Shown: piece by piece, positions 46,633 through 59,585 of the stretch
Layout of the letters: each line of letters starts with the position of its first letter
Numbering within the stretch: the stretch's first letter is position 1
DNA from: Spirometra erinaceieuropaei
Lineage: Eukaryota > Platyhelminthes > Cestoda > Diphyllobothriidea > Diphyllobothriidae
Assembly: GCA_902702965.1 (NCBI GenBank)
Contig: CACRXP010000852.1
Span: 158,552-222,551 of the forward strand
Direction of reading: 5' to 3'
Length of the DNA stretch: 64,000 nt
Notes under the pieces: generated by a model
Seen by the model: the letters and a program-made list of their open reading frames with translations, nothing else
What the model was told of the DNA's origin: nothing
The model's database searches: none
Made by a program: the position numbers and the translations under genes

Positions 46633-47130
46633 GCACACTCGACGGGACCTGGCCATATTTTTAAATTTCAAGACGCCGAAATCCTCGCAAAGGGTGACAA
46701 CCGCGTGAGCCGCGAGCTGCTCGAGTCATGGTTCTCAGGCACGTAATCCATCAACAAGCACAACGACCTCCCGGTACCATATTCCGTGCTGCGATTTTCC
46801 GTGGGCCGGAGAATCAGTCACATGGGGAGGGCGCGGGCGAACAATCATCACGGTGACAGTGAGCCAGTTTGCCGAACAAGCGTCACACCAGCATCCAGCA
46901 CGAATGACGAAATCGTGGCAACTGACGACCACCGGATCAATTACGACCGCAGGGGTGAGTGCGAGAACTGTTAATTGCAGTGCGCATAAGGTCCACGGCA
47001 GCCACGTGCTATAAATACTGCACTCCCGGTGCTACCATCACCTTTATCTGCGAATGTCTCTGATGATGGATTCGAGTGAGAATCCGAAACGTCAAGCCAA
47101 TACATTTCTTGTTCTAGTGATCGCATCTTC
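46632..47130 (+). mobile_element. Penelope-like element 3' fragment (PLE4)
   Basis: Starts inside the GIY-YIG C-terminus (HSTGPGHIFKFQDAEIL, then NRVSRELLESWFSG), stops, and continues into a pseudo-LTR related to PLE2, with TATAAATACTGCA near 47009 and CTTGTTCTAGTGATCGCATC near 47109 at the end. It is inserted within the tandem repeat cluster. No complete frame. Confidence 0.85.
47060..47093 (+). ncRNA. hammerhead-ribozyme-like motif (PLE4)
   Basis: CTGATGA at 47060-47066, a 6-bp stem GGATTC/GAATCC, GAAAC at 47086-47090 and GTC at 47091-47093. Stem I pairing (GTCT with AAGC) is poorer than in PLE2. Confidence 0.5.
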
Positions 47131-47590
47131 ATCTTCTGAGTCAGTGTTCTGTTCTCCAGTGTCTAATCAGCGAGGAGGCCGAAAATATACTTTCGAGGAA
47201 ATACCCCCAAAAACATCATTTTCATCGGAATCACTGCTCTTGGGCGATAGTAATCAGGAAAGTGCCCATCTCTGCAATTACTGAGCTCTCAGCTTATTTA
47301 AGTTTCCATATCAATTTTGTTTAACCCATGTTATTTGTGCGTGTGAAACGACTTCAAATACTTTAGATGACCTCTTGAGCGGCCGCCAAGTAATCTTGCA
47401 TGACCCTTGTCGGCATATTTCAATTTCTCTCTGCAAACGGCTTTTATTTATCAGAGACAATGTGGTCACCTAATTGACATAAACGGTTTAGCAACATCCA
47501 TATTTTGGACAGACTAGTATGACACATATTTTGCCACTGTTAGCATGTGCATGGAAGGGGGCACTTAAAGAAGTACACTTACGTTGTTTA
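47131..47590 (+). repeat. ~530-bp tandem repeat, unit a (5' end displaced by PLE4)
   Basis: Begins with CTAATCAGCGAGGAGGCC near 47162 and shares with unit b the blocks CGGAATCACTGCT, CTCTGCAATTA and TTAGATGACCTCTTGA-like. The PLE4 3' end abuts it. Confidence 0.75.
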
Positions 47591-48120
47591 GCCGTCAAAA
47601 CTGGTCCTCAAGAATGTCTCTGCATAATATCGTCCTGACACTGCCAGAAATATGATAAAACTGTCATCGTTCTCTTTATCAGAATCTGATCAGCAAGGAG
47701 GCCAAAAATAAACAATCGAACAAATCCCCCAAAGACTTCATTTGAGTCGGAATCACTGCTTCTTGCCGATAGCAACTAGAAAAATGCCCACCTCCACAAT
47801 TAATGAGTGCTCAGGTAAATAAAGTTGCCATGTAACATTATGCTCAACTCATGTCGTTTGCGCGTGTAAAACGACTTCAAATGATTTAGATGACCTCCTG
47901 AACGACCACCAAGTAACTTTACATGACCCTTGTCGGCATATGTCACTTTCTCCCCGTAAATCGCTTTTTTATCAGAGACCATGTGCTCGGCTTATTGACA
48001 TAAACAGTATAGCATCATGATATTTTGGACAAATATCCAGACTCGTATTACCCATATGTTGACACTGTTAAAATGTGCTTGAAAGGCGGCGGTTTGAGAA
48101 ATACACTTCCGTTGGTTAGT
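47591..48120 (+). repeat. ~530-bp tandem repeat, unit b
   Basis: Runs from TAGCCGTCAAAACTGG to the next start of the same phase near 48117 (GTTAGTCTGAAAAG). Related to 13300-13760 and 46113-46374. Noncoding. Confidence 0.75.
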
Positions 48121-48413
48121 CTGAAAAGTGATTGAAAACGAGCCACACTAATCGCTTTTATTTTAGAAAACAATCTGATAAAATGATAATCGATGTGGTT
48201 TTGACTCCTGAACGGTCTTTTCAGGTGAATAGGGTGATGCATACAAATGTTGCCCTTAGTAATGTCTTCGCAGAAATATATTTAGCGCCGCTATCTCATA
48301 GTAAACGTTCGCTTACTTAACGAACATTTTGATCCCATCTCCATTTTTGATGACTTATTGCAGTTGTTAGCCTATAAGAAACTGCATATCTCAGTTCGTC
48401 ACAAATAAATATA

Positions 48414-49279
48414 CCATGGGTGGGTTAACTCATGAAATGTAAATCGAAATTCCGAAATGCGTTTTCGTGTCGAAACCATCAAATAAACAGGATTGGAAAA
48501 CTGATCAGCCTGTAATATAACCCTATAATACATCAGTTACCTGAGGATTCCGGCTTTTGAATGAATTTTCTTCCGTCTGCATGCAAAAATTACCTTCTGT
48601 AGATTATGACTACTTATGTAGCATGACATTGCCTCACACAATATTATTCTCAAAAAAGGTATGTTTCGATTTTCAAAATGTTTTACGATTCCCAAAAAAT
48701 TTTGAACCAGCTATGCTGTTACACTTGGATTTAGGGTTTCAAAACTACAAGACGTTTCACTTCCGCGTATGGAAAACCGCACATTTATCTACGGTAGTAA
48801 AGGAGAAACATATAGGGTAAATAAAATTAGGCAGTGAATATGATCCATATTGTTAAGTTTACAAGCTACATAGATATGACGATTTATGCACGTCCATTTC
48901 ACGATATTTAAAAGTCTTACAATCAGAAACCGAAAAATATCCCCATTTTAGTAGGAAATTACAAGAAGACGTAATTATCTACCGAACGAGCAAAAGATTA
49001 CATATTTCAATGCATGTTTTCTGTGAAATATAATTGGACTCTTATGGGAATCGAGAATCAATGAGAAATATTCATGCTAAATAAATAGCCATTTTTCACA
49101 AAATGCGGTTTTTGCATGCACCCAAAAGTAAATTTATTCAAAAGCCGGCATCTTAAAGTAACTGAAATATTATAGAATTATTTTGCAGGCTGAACACTTT
49201 TAGAGCGCTACTTAATTAATCGAAAAGAAGACAAATTTCCGAATTTCGGTTGATATTTCATGATTTAGCCCACCTACAA
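48414..49279. mobile_element. TA-flanked TIR element (copy 3)
   Basis: TA at 48412-48413. The left TIR has GGTGGGTTAACTCATGAAATG and CCGAAATGCGTTTTCGTG; the right TIR is its inverse, ending AGCCCACCTAC near 49277. About 866 bp, no transposase frame. Lies just upstream of block C. Confidence 0.8.
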
Positions 49280-49759
49280 CTCATATATTGTTTTCTATTC
49301 AAATGATAGGTGTCCTTTCCTTCGCGAAAAAGCAGCCAACTCCAGTTGTCTTGGTTGAAAATCATGTCAGACTATACGCGTTATGCAATAAGTAGTAGTT
49401 CTTGATAAAAGGTAATTCGAACATTGTCACTATGCTGCCAGTGACTTCGCCTAATAAGGTGTATCATATGCGATATGATTCGATCTTGTAAGTACTACGA
49501 TGGGTAGACCAAGCAATTAATCGTAACGTCAGACCTCCAATAAACCTCTTCCGGTGAACGACTTCCCTTATTTTAACTTTTTCGGTGCCCTAACAAAGGG
49601 CATAAAATACTATTAATATGACAAATAACTTTTTAATTAACAACCAAGAATGCTTCATATTTAGCCTGTAGCTCATATTTCGCCCCGTGATTTAAAATTA
49701 TGTTTTTTTAACACGCCAAACATTTAGCATTTTCACACATTCAAAAAGGTATACTTGGG
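49280..49759. other. spacer without recognised gene
   Basis: No motif; the precise left limit of block C may lie within this stretch. Confidence 0.4.
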
Positions 49760-51770
49760 GACAGTTTGTAATTTCACGCGAATAGATTATGAAAGGGAGT
49801 TCTCTGGAAAAAAAGGTGCGAGGCAGAAACCCTAGATTGATGTCTGATCTCCTCTTGCGCATGTAAATTCGACTTTGTCCGATAAATGTGCAGCTGGCTA
49901 TTGGTAATGCGTAGAGCTATAACAGTTCCTGTGACAAATTTCTCTCGAACGCCCTGTCTTTTGCCATAAACTAAGCGTGCCTTGACTAGTAGCATAAATG
50001 CCACATTTAAACTACACAATGCAGTACACGCCTTCCTAACTGTCTGCAGCCTGTCGTTTCGGGATCTTTTCTAAGGTAATACGTAATGTTAAATCAATTT
50101 GTATCGTAATGCAACCCAAAAGCAACATGATGTGTCATTGGCTGCTTAACCAACTTTGTATCCATCGTTCAATCACCTTCATAGGCAAATCGAACTAGGA
50201 GAGAGTTTTGTTTCCCGATCGTCTAATAATTGTTGATGGTTTTGAAACTACGACCGAATGATCATATATTTCACTTATCACGCAAGCCTGGTAATATAAT
50301 ACTTACCAAAAAATTGCATACTTAACACAGAATTTGTTTGAAAAATTAGGGGTAGTATTATGGGGCAGACAGACACCAATTTACTGCATGAACGTTAAAT
50401 AAACATTTTCTAAAATATTTTATTATGCTAATATTTATTAATTTCGAGCCGACTGTGTAACAAAATCCGAAGCGTGAAACTTTCTGGAAGGCTTTTACCA
50501 CAAAGCCTCATTTATTCTTTGCCTCTTAGACTTCATTAACATGAACTGCTAAGCCAGTGTCTCACAAAAATGACCGGAGAGCACGCAACATTTTGCGTCA
50601 ATTTTGCATTGTGAGAGAGCGTCTTTTTGAGATGCTGCTGGCTGACCAGGTTAAAAATGTAGGAATTATGTTTTGAAAGTTAGAAAAGCCTATTCCCTTA
50701 GTGTAGAGGTCCGACTCATTTGCGCCCAACTGAAAGATAAAAATGAACGACGGCCAAGGGCCCGATTCATCAAGAGCCTAAGCGGATTCGGAATACTCAT
50801 ATCTCAAGCAAAGGCAGAAAACTTTCTACATTCAAAATAGAAAGCTAAATTCACGACCACCAAAATACTGATATCCACTGATGCGATTCCCCCGTCCACA
50901 TGAACGATTCGAAATGCAAGTGAAATTCAGTAGTATAATCTATCAGAAAGACGTCACGGAAGTGCGTAAATAATTTACTGGGATAACAATTTATTCCCCA
51001 AATAAAATGCCGAGATTAAAATATTTCCAACTGATTTTCTCAAAACTACGACACCTTCACGATAAGTGCGGTGACACATACATATGTTTTCGTTTTCCTC
51101 AAGTAGGAGTATGCAACATAAATAATAACTCTGTTGATCCATATTTTTACTTTACAGTAAGTGACTGATCTCATGAAAAGCTGTCCGAAATGCGCTTTCG
51201 AGTACGATGGATCACTGAGGTGGGGTTGTAATACCAAACCCGGGCGGCATACGTCCACGGTATTTAAAACTTGCCAGGATGCTGGCTTTGAATGCATCTA
51301 TTTTTGACCTCCTGCAGAGGTCTCACTTGGTAAAAATGACTACTTAAACAAAATCCATTTTCACATTGGTTTTCGATGGTCTCATGAATTCCAATATATT
51401 ATATTGGAAACATGTACAATATGTTGGCAAGTTTTAAATACGATGGAACCTTAGTAATCTTTCCTAATCGAAAGCGCTCTTTAGGATTTCGGTCAGGTTT
51501 TCACGAAATATGTTCCCCACTGTATAATTAACGCGCGTTACTAATTACAATTCATCGCTCGATGGCTGATTACAAGAAGGCTTTGGCAAAAAGAGACTCT
51601 CTTCAAACTTCACTTTGTCGATAAAATAACCCATGGTTTCGGCCAAAAATGGTATTAAAGTATACCCTTTAATCCAATTCGCGTACGCGTACGTGTCACA
51701 AACACTGAAAATACCCTACAACTTGAAACATTTACGTGTGGAATATTTGCTTGCAAATTTATAAATATAC

Positions 51771-51950
51771 ACCGACGGGGCAACGGACTCGTGGCCCAGT
51801 GGTTAGAGGTTATGAACGTCTTAACAAAAGGTTGCGAGTTCGAGCCTTGGTTGTTCCATTCTTCGACGTTGCGTATGACTGGCTGACGACGTCCAATAGA
51901 CCAGAAATGGTCATTCCAGACCCCCATGTCTTTGTCCGTAATACCATTCT
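51771..51950 (+). mobile_element. tRNA-derived SINE, diverged single copy
   Basis: A box GTGGCCCAGTGG at 51791-51802 and B box GAGTTCGAGCC at 51836-51846, followed by the shared body (GTATGACTGGCTGACGACG, then AGAAATGGTCATTCC and TGTCTTTGTC). It lacks the ~108-bp tail of the 5.2-5.8 kb copy and ends in a TA run (51955-51970). Confidence 0.8.
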
Positions 51951-54900
51951 GCCTATATATATATATATACGCTTGACTGTGGCTGATAAAATTGGGAAAA
52001 CGTTGAAAACAAAGGTGTCAGCGACTCGACGTAAACACAGTAATACGTTATACAAGAGGAACTAGTTAGCCAATCAGGAGGGCCATCTCATACTTAATCT
52101 TGTGTTTCACATTAGTGCAGTATAATCTGACCGAAAATAAAAATGTGTCTTAAAGGTATAAATAATGATCGGTCCGCAGTTCATGTATTTGCATAGTATG
52201 GAGCTCATAAACAGCAAGTCAGACTATTAATGTCCCATTAAATTACACAACACAGGTACATTTTAGTACTGTTTTATTTGTACACATTTGCATTAAAGGC
52301 AACTTGGTTCTGGTCAGATGACATTTTCGCAGACAGACAGATCTAAACAATTGTTTTTGCATAATGTTATGTCGCAGTCAGAGTTTTTTTTGATTATTGA
52401 ATCAACATGCGTGCGATAATACAAAACACCTGTGATTTGATTTGCTGCTGATAGGAAATTAAATTCCCAGTCATAATTTAAAACGGTGAATACACGTTTC
52501 GAATGTCCCTGTAAAAACAAATGAAGTGTGTTGATGACATTTTCAAGCGCAAACATTTTTATGCATTTTTATTTTGACAAGCATTGAGAAGAAGCCGTAT
52601 TGCGGTCACACAGAGCAATATATCGGAATGCAGATTAACCATCGTCTCCACAACGTGTTCTTTATCTATAACATTCGCTGATTGAAATTCATTCTATTGT
52701 TTAATACAGGTATATGATAGCAGACATTGTATTTTGTTGGGCAATTAAATATATCCGGTCATAATCAGTATCAGATTGCGTTTTTTTTTACATATTGAAT
52801 TCGTAAATGAACATTATATACCCCTTTGAGTTTTCATGCACTATAAAGTAACTTTAGTAGACAGGGCTATCCGAAATGTGCATAATAGCATCGCTTCATG
52901 ACGTGTTACTTAAACGAGGTCGATGATGTATGCCTTGATCTTTCTAGTAGTATATCTAAGTCAACGCTACGTCAGTCGCCCTTTAAATGTGGTGATTTCT
53001 GGCGGAGTAATATTTGCTTGCCGCAGTTTTTCTGGCAAGAGTCTTATGTGATTTTTACCGCAGACCGAATAAATCGTTTTCTGAAAAATGATTTTATATT
53101 CATCAGACATTCATACAATGGCTTAGAATAGGGCCATCACTGTAGCTCTAGTATATCGTCCTCTAGTTCGTCAGGTTGTGTTTTCTTAAATAAGATGCAT
53201 CCGCGTTGCCTTTACATACTGCCCATAATACAATAAATCTGACAAATAGAGTGTCTTTAAAAAATTATATGAGAGATAAATCCGGTCTGAAAATAAGATA
53301 TTTCCAAACTCCTCTAAACGTACAGTAGAAAGGCTCACAAATGAAAATTCTCGAAATTCATGAATGAATGCCAGCCACTCGCAATTCGACAATAGTATGT
53401 GGAACCAATACCTATTTTAGTAAGACACAATTACTTAAACATAAAATAATTTTAAACGCATTGTTACTTTGTTTAGAAATGTCAATTAATCTAGAAAAAC
53501 GCAAAATCCCTAAGAAACTTCGAAAATGACTGTAATTCAATAAATTTTATTTCAGATGTACAGAATGCCAACAACTGCACAAATATGATACATACCATTG
53601 GTCAAAAAAGTTTTTTAGTAAAGGTTTCATTCAATTCTTCTTAAATAATTAGCGCTATATCCCGTATGGCGATGAAGCGACAGCATACAATCTGAGCACT
53701 TATTCGAAAACAGTTTCCACAGTATTCGGGATATCTTTTACACTTTTTGATTGAATAAGATGCAGTTCAATAATAGAACCAGGGTATTTTAATGATTTGG
53801 CCAAAAGGAGGTCAAAGCAACAAAACTGGCCATAATGTTACATGCAGCCTGACCGACAGATGGCTAAGAAATCTAAAAAGAATTGCCAGGTGTAATTTAA
53901 GGCATGCAGTTCTGCGTTAATTAAGAGAAAGCATATTTTGCTATGATTTGTGCACTTCTGGTTTGTTCGGGATTACGTTGATTTTCAGATTGGACCTTAT
54001 GATAATCACTGTTTTTTTATAAACACGGAATTTTATTATTTATATGTTAAAAGCCTTACAATAAGGTACGTTTGGAGGCGTTTGGACGTTTTTTCATGAA
54101 GAAGATCTTTTGGACAGTATGTGAAGACTTATCCAATAAATAACCTAATCGTCGAATAAAATCAACGTCCGCAACGACATTCAGAAAGGATTATGCCTCA
54201 GATCAATTGGAGAACTTTTACTCATAAGTTATCTTTCCAAGGAGTACTTTATTACTGAATTTGTTGACGCCTGCCTGTACAATTTGCATTTTTGCACGGC
54301 GAGGTCAAAAAATCTTAAAAGTTTTGGTCACTTCGCGTCGACGAATCTACCGATTCTTTTACGTGAATGTAGGAACGCCTTTTTTCTTAATATTACGTCC
54401 ATTGTCGCTATCGTTGCTCACTTTTAGGTTACATGGCGGTCACGTCTGCGACAACAAGTAGAATTTTACAGGCAAAAAACAATTTAGGCTATCTAAACAA
54501 CGGGATTGCCTGTGTGCGTTATAACTGCAATTCAGGGCACCAAATCGCACACGTCTGCTGATATGACTCATAAAGTTCTATCAAATATCAAGACCTGCCA
54601 AAATATCCGTTATGTTAGTAAGTTGATTCCCACATTTAGCATTAAAAAATCATTTCTAATTCCAGCTAATTCTTTTTACTATTACGCTAGAGTATAAATT
54701 ACTATAATTTTAAAGAAAAGTCTCGCTCCGATGCACAATTGAAGTCCGTGACAGGTAGTAGCTTAACCAATTGCCCGTGTATATCCCGACCTACATTGGC
54801 GACAAAATCTATGAAGATTTTGCTTGGAAAAATTACGTAGACACCATTTCTGCACATGTTGATGATATTTCTTGAAAAAAATTGGTCGTAAAAGTATAAG

Positions 54901-57108
54901 ACGACCTAAATGCTCCCATCAGGTCCTGTCACATGAGATTGGTCATGTAATATGTGTATATGCTTAAAAAACGAGCGCGACAAAAGGACTTTTAATTGAA
55001 GAGGCTGGATGTGCAAGCAGATGGCTTAAAGTTTTAGAGGTTTAAACACTCTCACATCAGATTATGTTATCAGGTTTCATGAGATAGGTTACGAACTGTA
55101 TGCATCTCAGTATATCAGACGTCTGAAAATTGCGTATAGACTGGTCAATTACCTGAGAGTATTCAAATCTTTTGAACACACAGTTAATGGAGAAAAAATG
55201 TTCCGCAAAAACATGCCATAGAGAAGGTTATGATAGATTTCAGGCCTTATCATGTGTATTTATATCTAACGGAATTTTATTCAAGAGAAGCTGGCTCTTA
55301 GTTAGGCGTAGATGGATAATATTTTCAGCGACAAATGAATTTGCACAATATCAGTAGTGATGTTCTGCGTACAACATGATAAACGAAGTAAAATGATCGC
55401 CCCTGACATTTTGAACGTTCTCACTTGCCATCAGATAAGCGCTCTCTGACTAGTAGCATGAATCCCGCATTCAAACTGTGCAGTGTAGTGGTGCCCACCA
55501 CGCATGCCACTTCGAGATCAGTTTTGCAGCAGCAACTCTTGTTACACGTTAGTTTACTGTATGACAATAAACACCAACGTGCTGCGGCATTTGCTGCTTA
55601 AACAACATTGAACCCTTCGTCAAATTATTTATTTAGTAAACTTGAACCAGGTAAGATCTTGCAATTTACCAATTACTAGACATTAATTATGGTTTTGGAT
55701 TTAGGACCAAAAATCATACCACTACTTCATTCGTGATATGTGATAGCTGCTACCGCCAAATTGCACATTATTTATAAGTAACTAAAAACGACAGCGTAAA
55801 GCAATGATACAGACAGTATTCATAAGTAATATTAAAATAATATCCAAAATATCCTTATATTTTCCTAATGCTCCAAGGCTCCTTAATTCGACCTCGTCTA
55901 TCCTCCTGACGACCAATGCTTAAAATTGGTAGTCTATGCATACGCAAGGAGAGAGAACGTTTCCGCCCTCCGTTAATATGTATGTTACTGCACTTATGAT
56001 GCTGTGAATTATATTGCAATGGTCAGCTGAGTAGCTCTCAAAGTCCGCCGAGTATCCGCCAGACACTAGTATTACTGCTCATTTGTTGGCGCTTCTCTCT
56101 AACTGCATAGACCAAATATAGCCGAACTAAGTAAAATAAATACCATACAGATAACTGTTACTAGAGTATACTGCGCCTTAGATATACGTAAATGAAAGAC
56201 GCAAATTCAGCCTCATCTTTTTTATACCACCTGTCCTAGTAAAGTCGTTGGCAAAACGGTAATACTTGTTATGATGCGTTTTGAGGTAGTTCAATTAGAT
56301 GAATATTACTGAGGCAAATTTGTTATACATTACATTTCACCGACCATCCGCAATGCATTAATAACACATTTGATAATAGTCCACTTATACTGGCCTACAT
56401 TATTTAGTGGAACAAAATTGTATACATATTCGAATATAGTTTGTTAAATTTAATCAAATGTATTTAACTGTTTGTTTAAAATTTTATCTGTTTAAGTTTA
56501 AGCCGATTATTTTTGACAAAAATACTAGTTTCCATAATGTAATGCGCAAATCACACCTAAAACAAGATTCGTCAATTTTAAGGTTAAATATTCTCGAAAT
56601 TGACGGGGAGCCTTTATTTGTAGGCATAATTTCGGGGATATTTGGCAGTTGCTAAACAACTTGCTTTGCTAATGGAAATGGACACAGGCGTTCTACTCAA
56701 AGTTAGGTCGCTCAAGTGCTGCTGGGGGGAAACGCAAGACACGTGGTGTTTCTTCATACAAAAACGCTCCGATCGAAGCCAGAAAGCATGGCAAACTGAG
56801 TTAAGTCGGAGTAATCAGGAATTATGAATGCATCATTTGTCAGAACTGCGCTGTGAGTATTTATTATTACGATGAATGGAAAGCACTAATATACCCGCAT
56901 AAGAAACGGTCCAATGACTAACAAAAACAATTCAGTAAGGAGCGGCATTAATAAAAGTGCGCATTTGAATGTCTGAGGGCAAGTAACGTTCCGGATGTAA
57001 TCTACCTAAAACCAAAGAGAGCGTAGAGCACGCTCATAAGTAAAATGGGACCGGACTGTTTTTTGTTGACGGCGGAATTCCAAACAAACACGTTTTCACA
57101 AAAAAAAG

Positions 57109-58596
57109 CTAGTCACGACAGACTCTCATAGCCGATTTTAGGAAGGTTTGCCGGGTCAGAATATCGACGTGACGAAGTATTATTTGTTTCCATGCAGAAG
57201 CCGCATTACCACTGTCTTGGTGCAAAAGTAGACGGTTTCGGTCGAGGTCAGGAAAAGTTAAATCAGAAATGTGCAGATAATTGGAATGGGCTTCATCGTA
57301 GAAGTAGTTGACTACGGCCGCCGTCGTCAAATTTTCGAGAGCCGCCTCCAGTGATTCCATGACTTTTGGTGTTCTCATTTGTTTACTGTACTTCCGAATA
57401 TTCTGTTTAAAATGTCATAACCAGTGAAATGTTAACAAATTCAAAATATAGTTGTTGGCTGCAGGCGTTAAATTCTTTACAAACAAACTCGTGATAAGAG
57501 ACTGCAGCGAACGACCTTACCAAATGAGTAATCCAGAAGTAAGTTACGGGCAAATTAATATTGCAGTGAAATGTCATGATTCTTTGCTCATAGATTACGT
57601 CTCGGAGAAGGCAATTGTCTGTGGTAATGTTACCTTTTAGAGAAACATTAAAACTTGTTATCGTATCATCATCCATCACAAAATAATGCAGCATATACGG
57701 TTGAATGAACAAGTGCCTCTCCAAAAACAGAGGAAGTGAGGAGTGGGAGTCCAGTTTGGGGCATATTTCTTGTGGCAGAATATTCCTCGAGGGATCTTTT
57801 GAAATAAACAAAAAATTCAAATTATAGAAAATGTATGTGCATGTTGTTTATATTGTTGATGTAGATAAAAGTGACAGTTGTCGGGAATGTACTCGCTACA
57901 CATCCAGTGTACCTAGGTCAACTTGAAACATTTTTTACATATTTAAGTATACGTGACTCCTCTATGTCGTAGTGTTTAAAAACTAAAGATGTTTCTTGAC
58001 CTCTGATCAACGCGAACGGGTTAAGTGACCACGTTACAGGACAGGGATATAAGTTGCATGCATTGCATCTTGTTTGTTAATTCCTCTAACCCTAACATGT
58101 TATGTCAATTTGAGTTAAGCGTTTCCCTGACTAAAGAAATATGTTATTTATCGTGGTTATCCTGAGCATACTTGAACGAGAGGCAGCATATTAATGTTAC
58201 CCTTTCAACGAGCACCCAGATTTGACTGAATTATTTTAAGAACAAAATACATGAATCAATTTCGGCAACCATACTCATGTTAAATTGAGAAAACTCAGAA
58301 TTATAAAAAAACAATGTTTATGGTAATTATCATTTAGACGAACGATCCTGACAAACACAGTATTTAGTCTACAAAACGCCTTTCTTTAAAGTCTTTTTAA
58401 ATATCTGGTACTTACAGCATGTTTTTTTTAATAAAAAAATAATATTTGTTTAAAGTCAATTTGCCTGTAGCCGATTTTGAAAGAACTCGATTCTCTGACA
58501 TTTAAAACAAATAAGGAAAGAAGAAATACCTTGGGCAAAGAGGCATGCCTCGGCGATAAGGCGCTGTAATAGTATGACAGTAAAAACGCGTGTCAT
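57109..58596 (-). CDS. three-exon gene for a small secreted protein, block C copy (intact)
   Basis: Exons on the minus strand: 58596-58530 (67 nt), 57795-57521 (275 nt), 57402-57109 (294 nt with stop), giving 211 residues. Introns of 734 and 118 bp have GT-AG ends, and phases fit: an aspartate codon is split at intron 1 and intron 2 is phase 0. Residues 1-18 are a signal peptide (MTRVFTVILLQRL then AEAC). The mature part holds EICPKL, LFLERHLF, YMLHYFVM, DNCLLRD, FHCNINLP, VVNYFYDEA, FPDLDRNRLLLHQ and terminal VCRD: four cysteines shared with the other copies and three NxS/T sites. No transmembrane segment other than the signal. The start is chosen because the frame is open after this ATG in all three copies and closed just upstream here. 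Predicted secreted, disulfide-bonded glycoprotein; family not recognised. Confidence 0.75.
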
Positions 58597-59389
58597 TCGT
58601 CGGGTTTATCAAGGACAGCAAATGATGGTGGAACGGTTTTTTACAACTTAAATACTAGGCGATGCATAGACTGTTCAATGTGAACCTATGAAAATCAGAC
58701 AGCGTGTTCTAGAACAAAAACCAAGTTCATTCGCTTTTAGACATCCAAGACACACCTTTCAGTAGATTTTAACTGACAATTTTATGTGGCCTTAAATATG
58801 TTTTATTAAATAATAATTGACAACGAATCTATATCGGAGAGAGTTTTATGCAAAATTGCAAATGTCCACACATGTACTGCAAAAAGTAACGATTTAACGC
58901 ATTTATTGATGTGAGCACATATGCGAGACCGACTAGAACATAAATGCACGACTCGACCTAGGCATTTAAATGAACTTGCAAACATGCCTGGATTCGCAAC
59001 GGTGGGACAAGCAGACAGACATAACACCGATCGTTGTTTGTTGAGTTGTCATTTGTATAATGCTTATTGTTGACTGTGGTGAGTGACAGTTGTGCAATTT
59101 CCCAACTTCAAACACTAGTTGCTACGGGTCCCGTTAAAAGATAACTTCAAAGTCAGTTGGAAAAAGGCATGGATAACGCGTTTAAGTGGGTGTATGTTTA
59201 TCCGAAAACGTGCGTCGAGTACATCCTTTGGAACAGGCTAATTCGTCTACGACTTTCCTATTCTACGTTGTAGTTTCATCGAAAGTTGCCGAAATTTCAT
59301 ATCGCCTAGGAAATCTAGACATCGTGTGCCTGATTTTATTTGAATGGTTAGAGGAGGTCGACTTCTAGCTTTTGGTTCGCTGAATCATG

Positions 59390-59585
59390 CCCAAAGTGTT
59401 TCACGCCTCGGGGTAATGTATGGCTAGCTGGCTACGGCTAGTAAGCCGTAAAGGGCCATTTCAGTCTCCTCTGTAATTGTTGTTAATGCTTTTAAGCCTA
59501 TAGCATATGCCGCTGAGCGGCTGCTCGTTGGGATCGACATGGAGAGACCCCGTAAGACACAACGGGACGAGTAAAATCATTACCT
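59390..59585 (+). mobile_element. SINE remnant without clear tRNA head
   Basis: Body sequence GGCTAGCTGGCTACGGCTAG, then AAGGGCCATTTCAGTCTCC, and a tail resembling that of the 5.2-5.8 kb copy (CGCTGAGCGGCTGC, then ACACAACGGGACGAG). Old, diverged copy. Confidence 0.6.

Larger units (their letters stand above)
49760..59350. repeat. segmental duplication, block C
   Basis: Colinear with block A about 16520-21800 but longer through indels and insertions, including a SINE at 51771-51950. It ends near 59350 after the counterpart of block A's 21780. It carries the only intact copy of the secreted-protein gene. The remaining long stretches (for example 53100-55370) show no gene. Confidence 0.8.
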
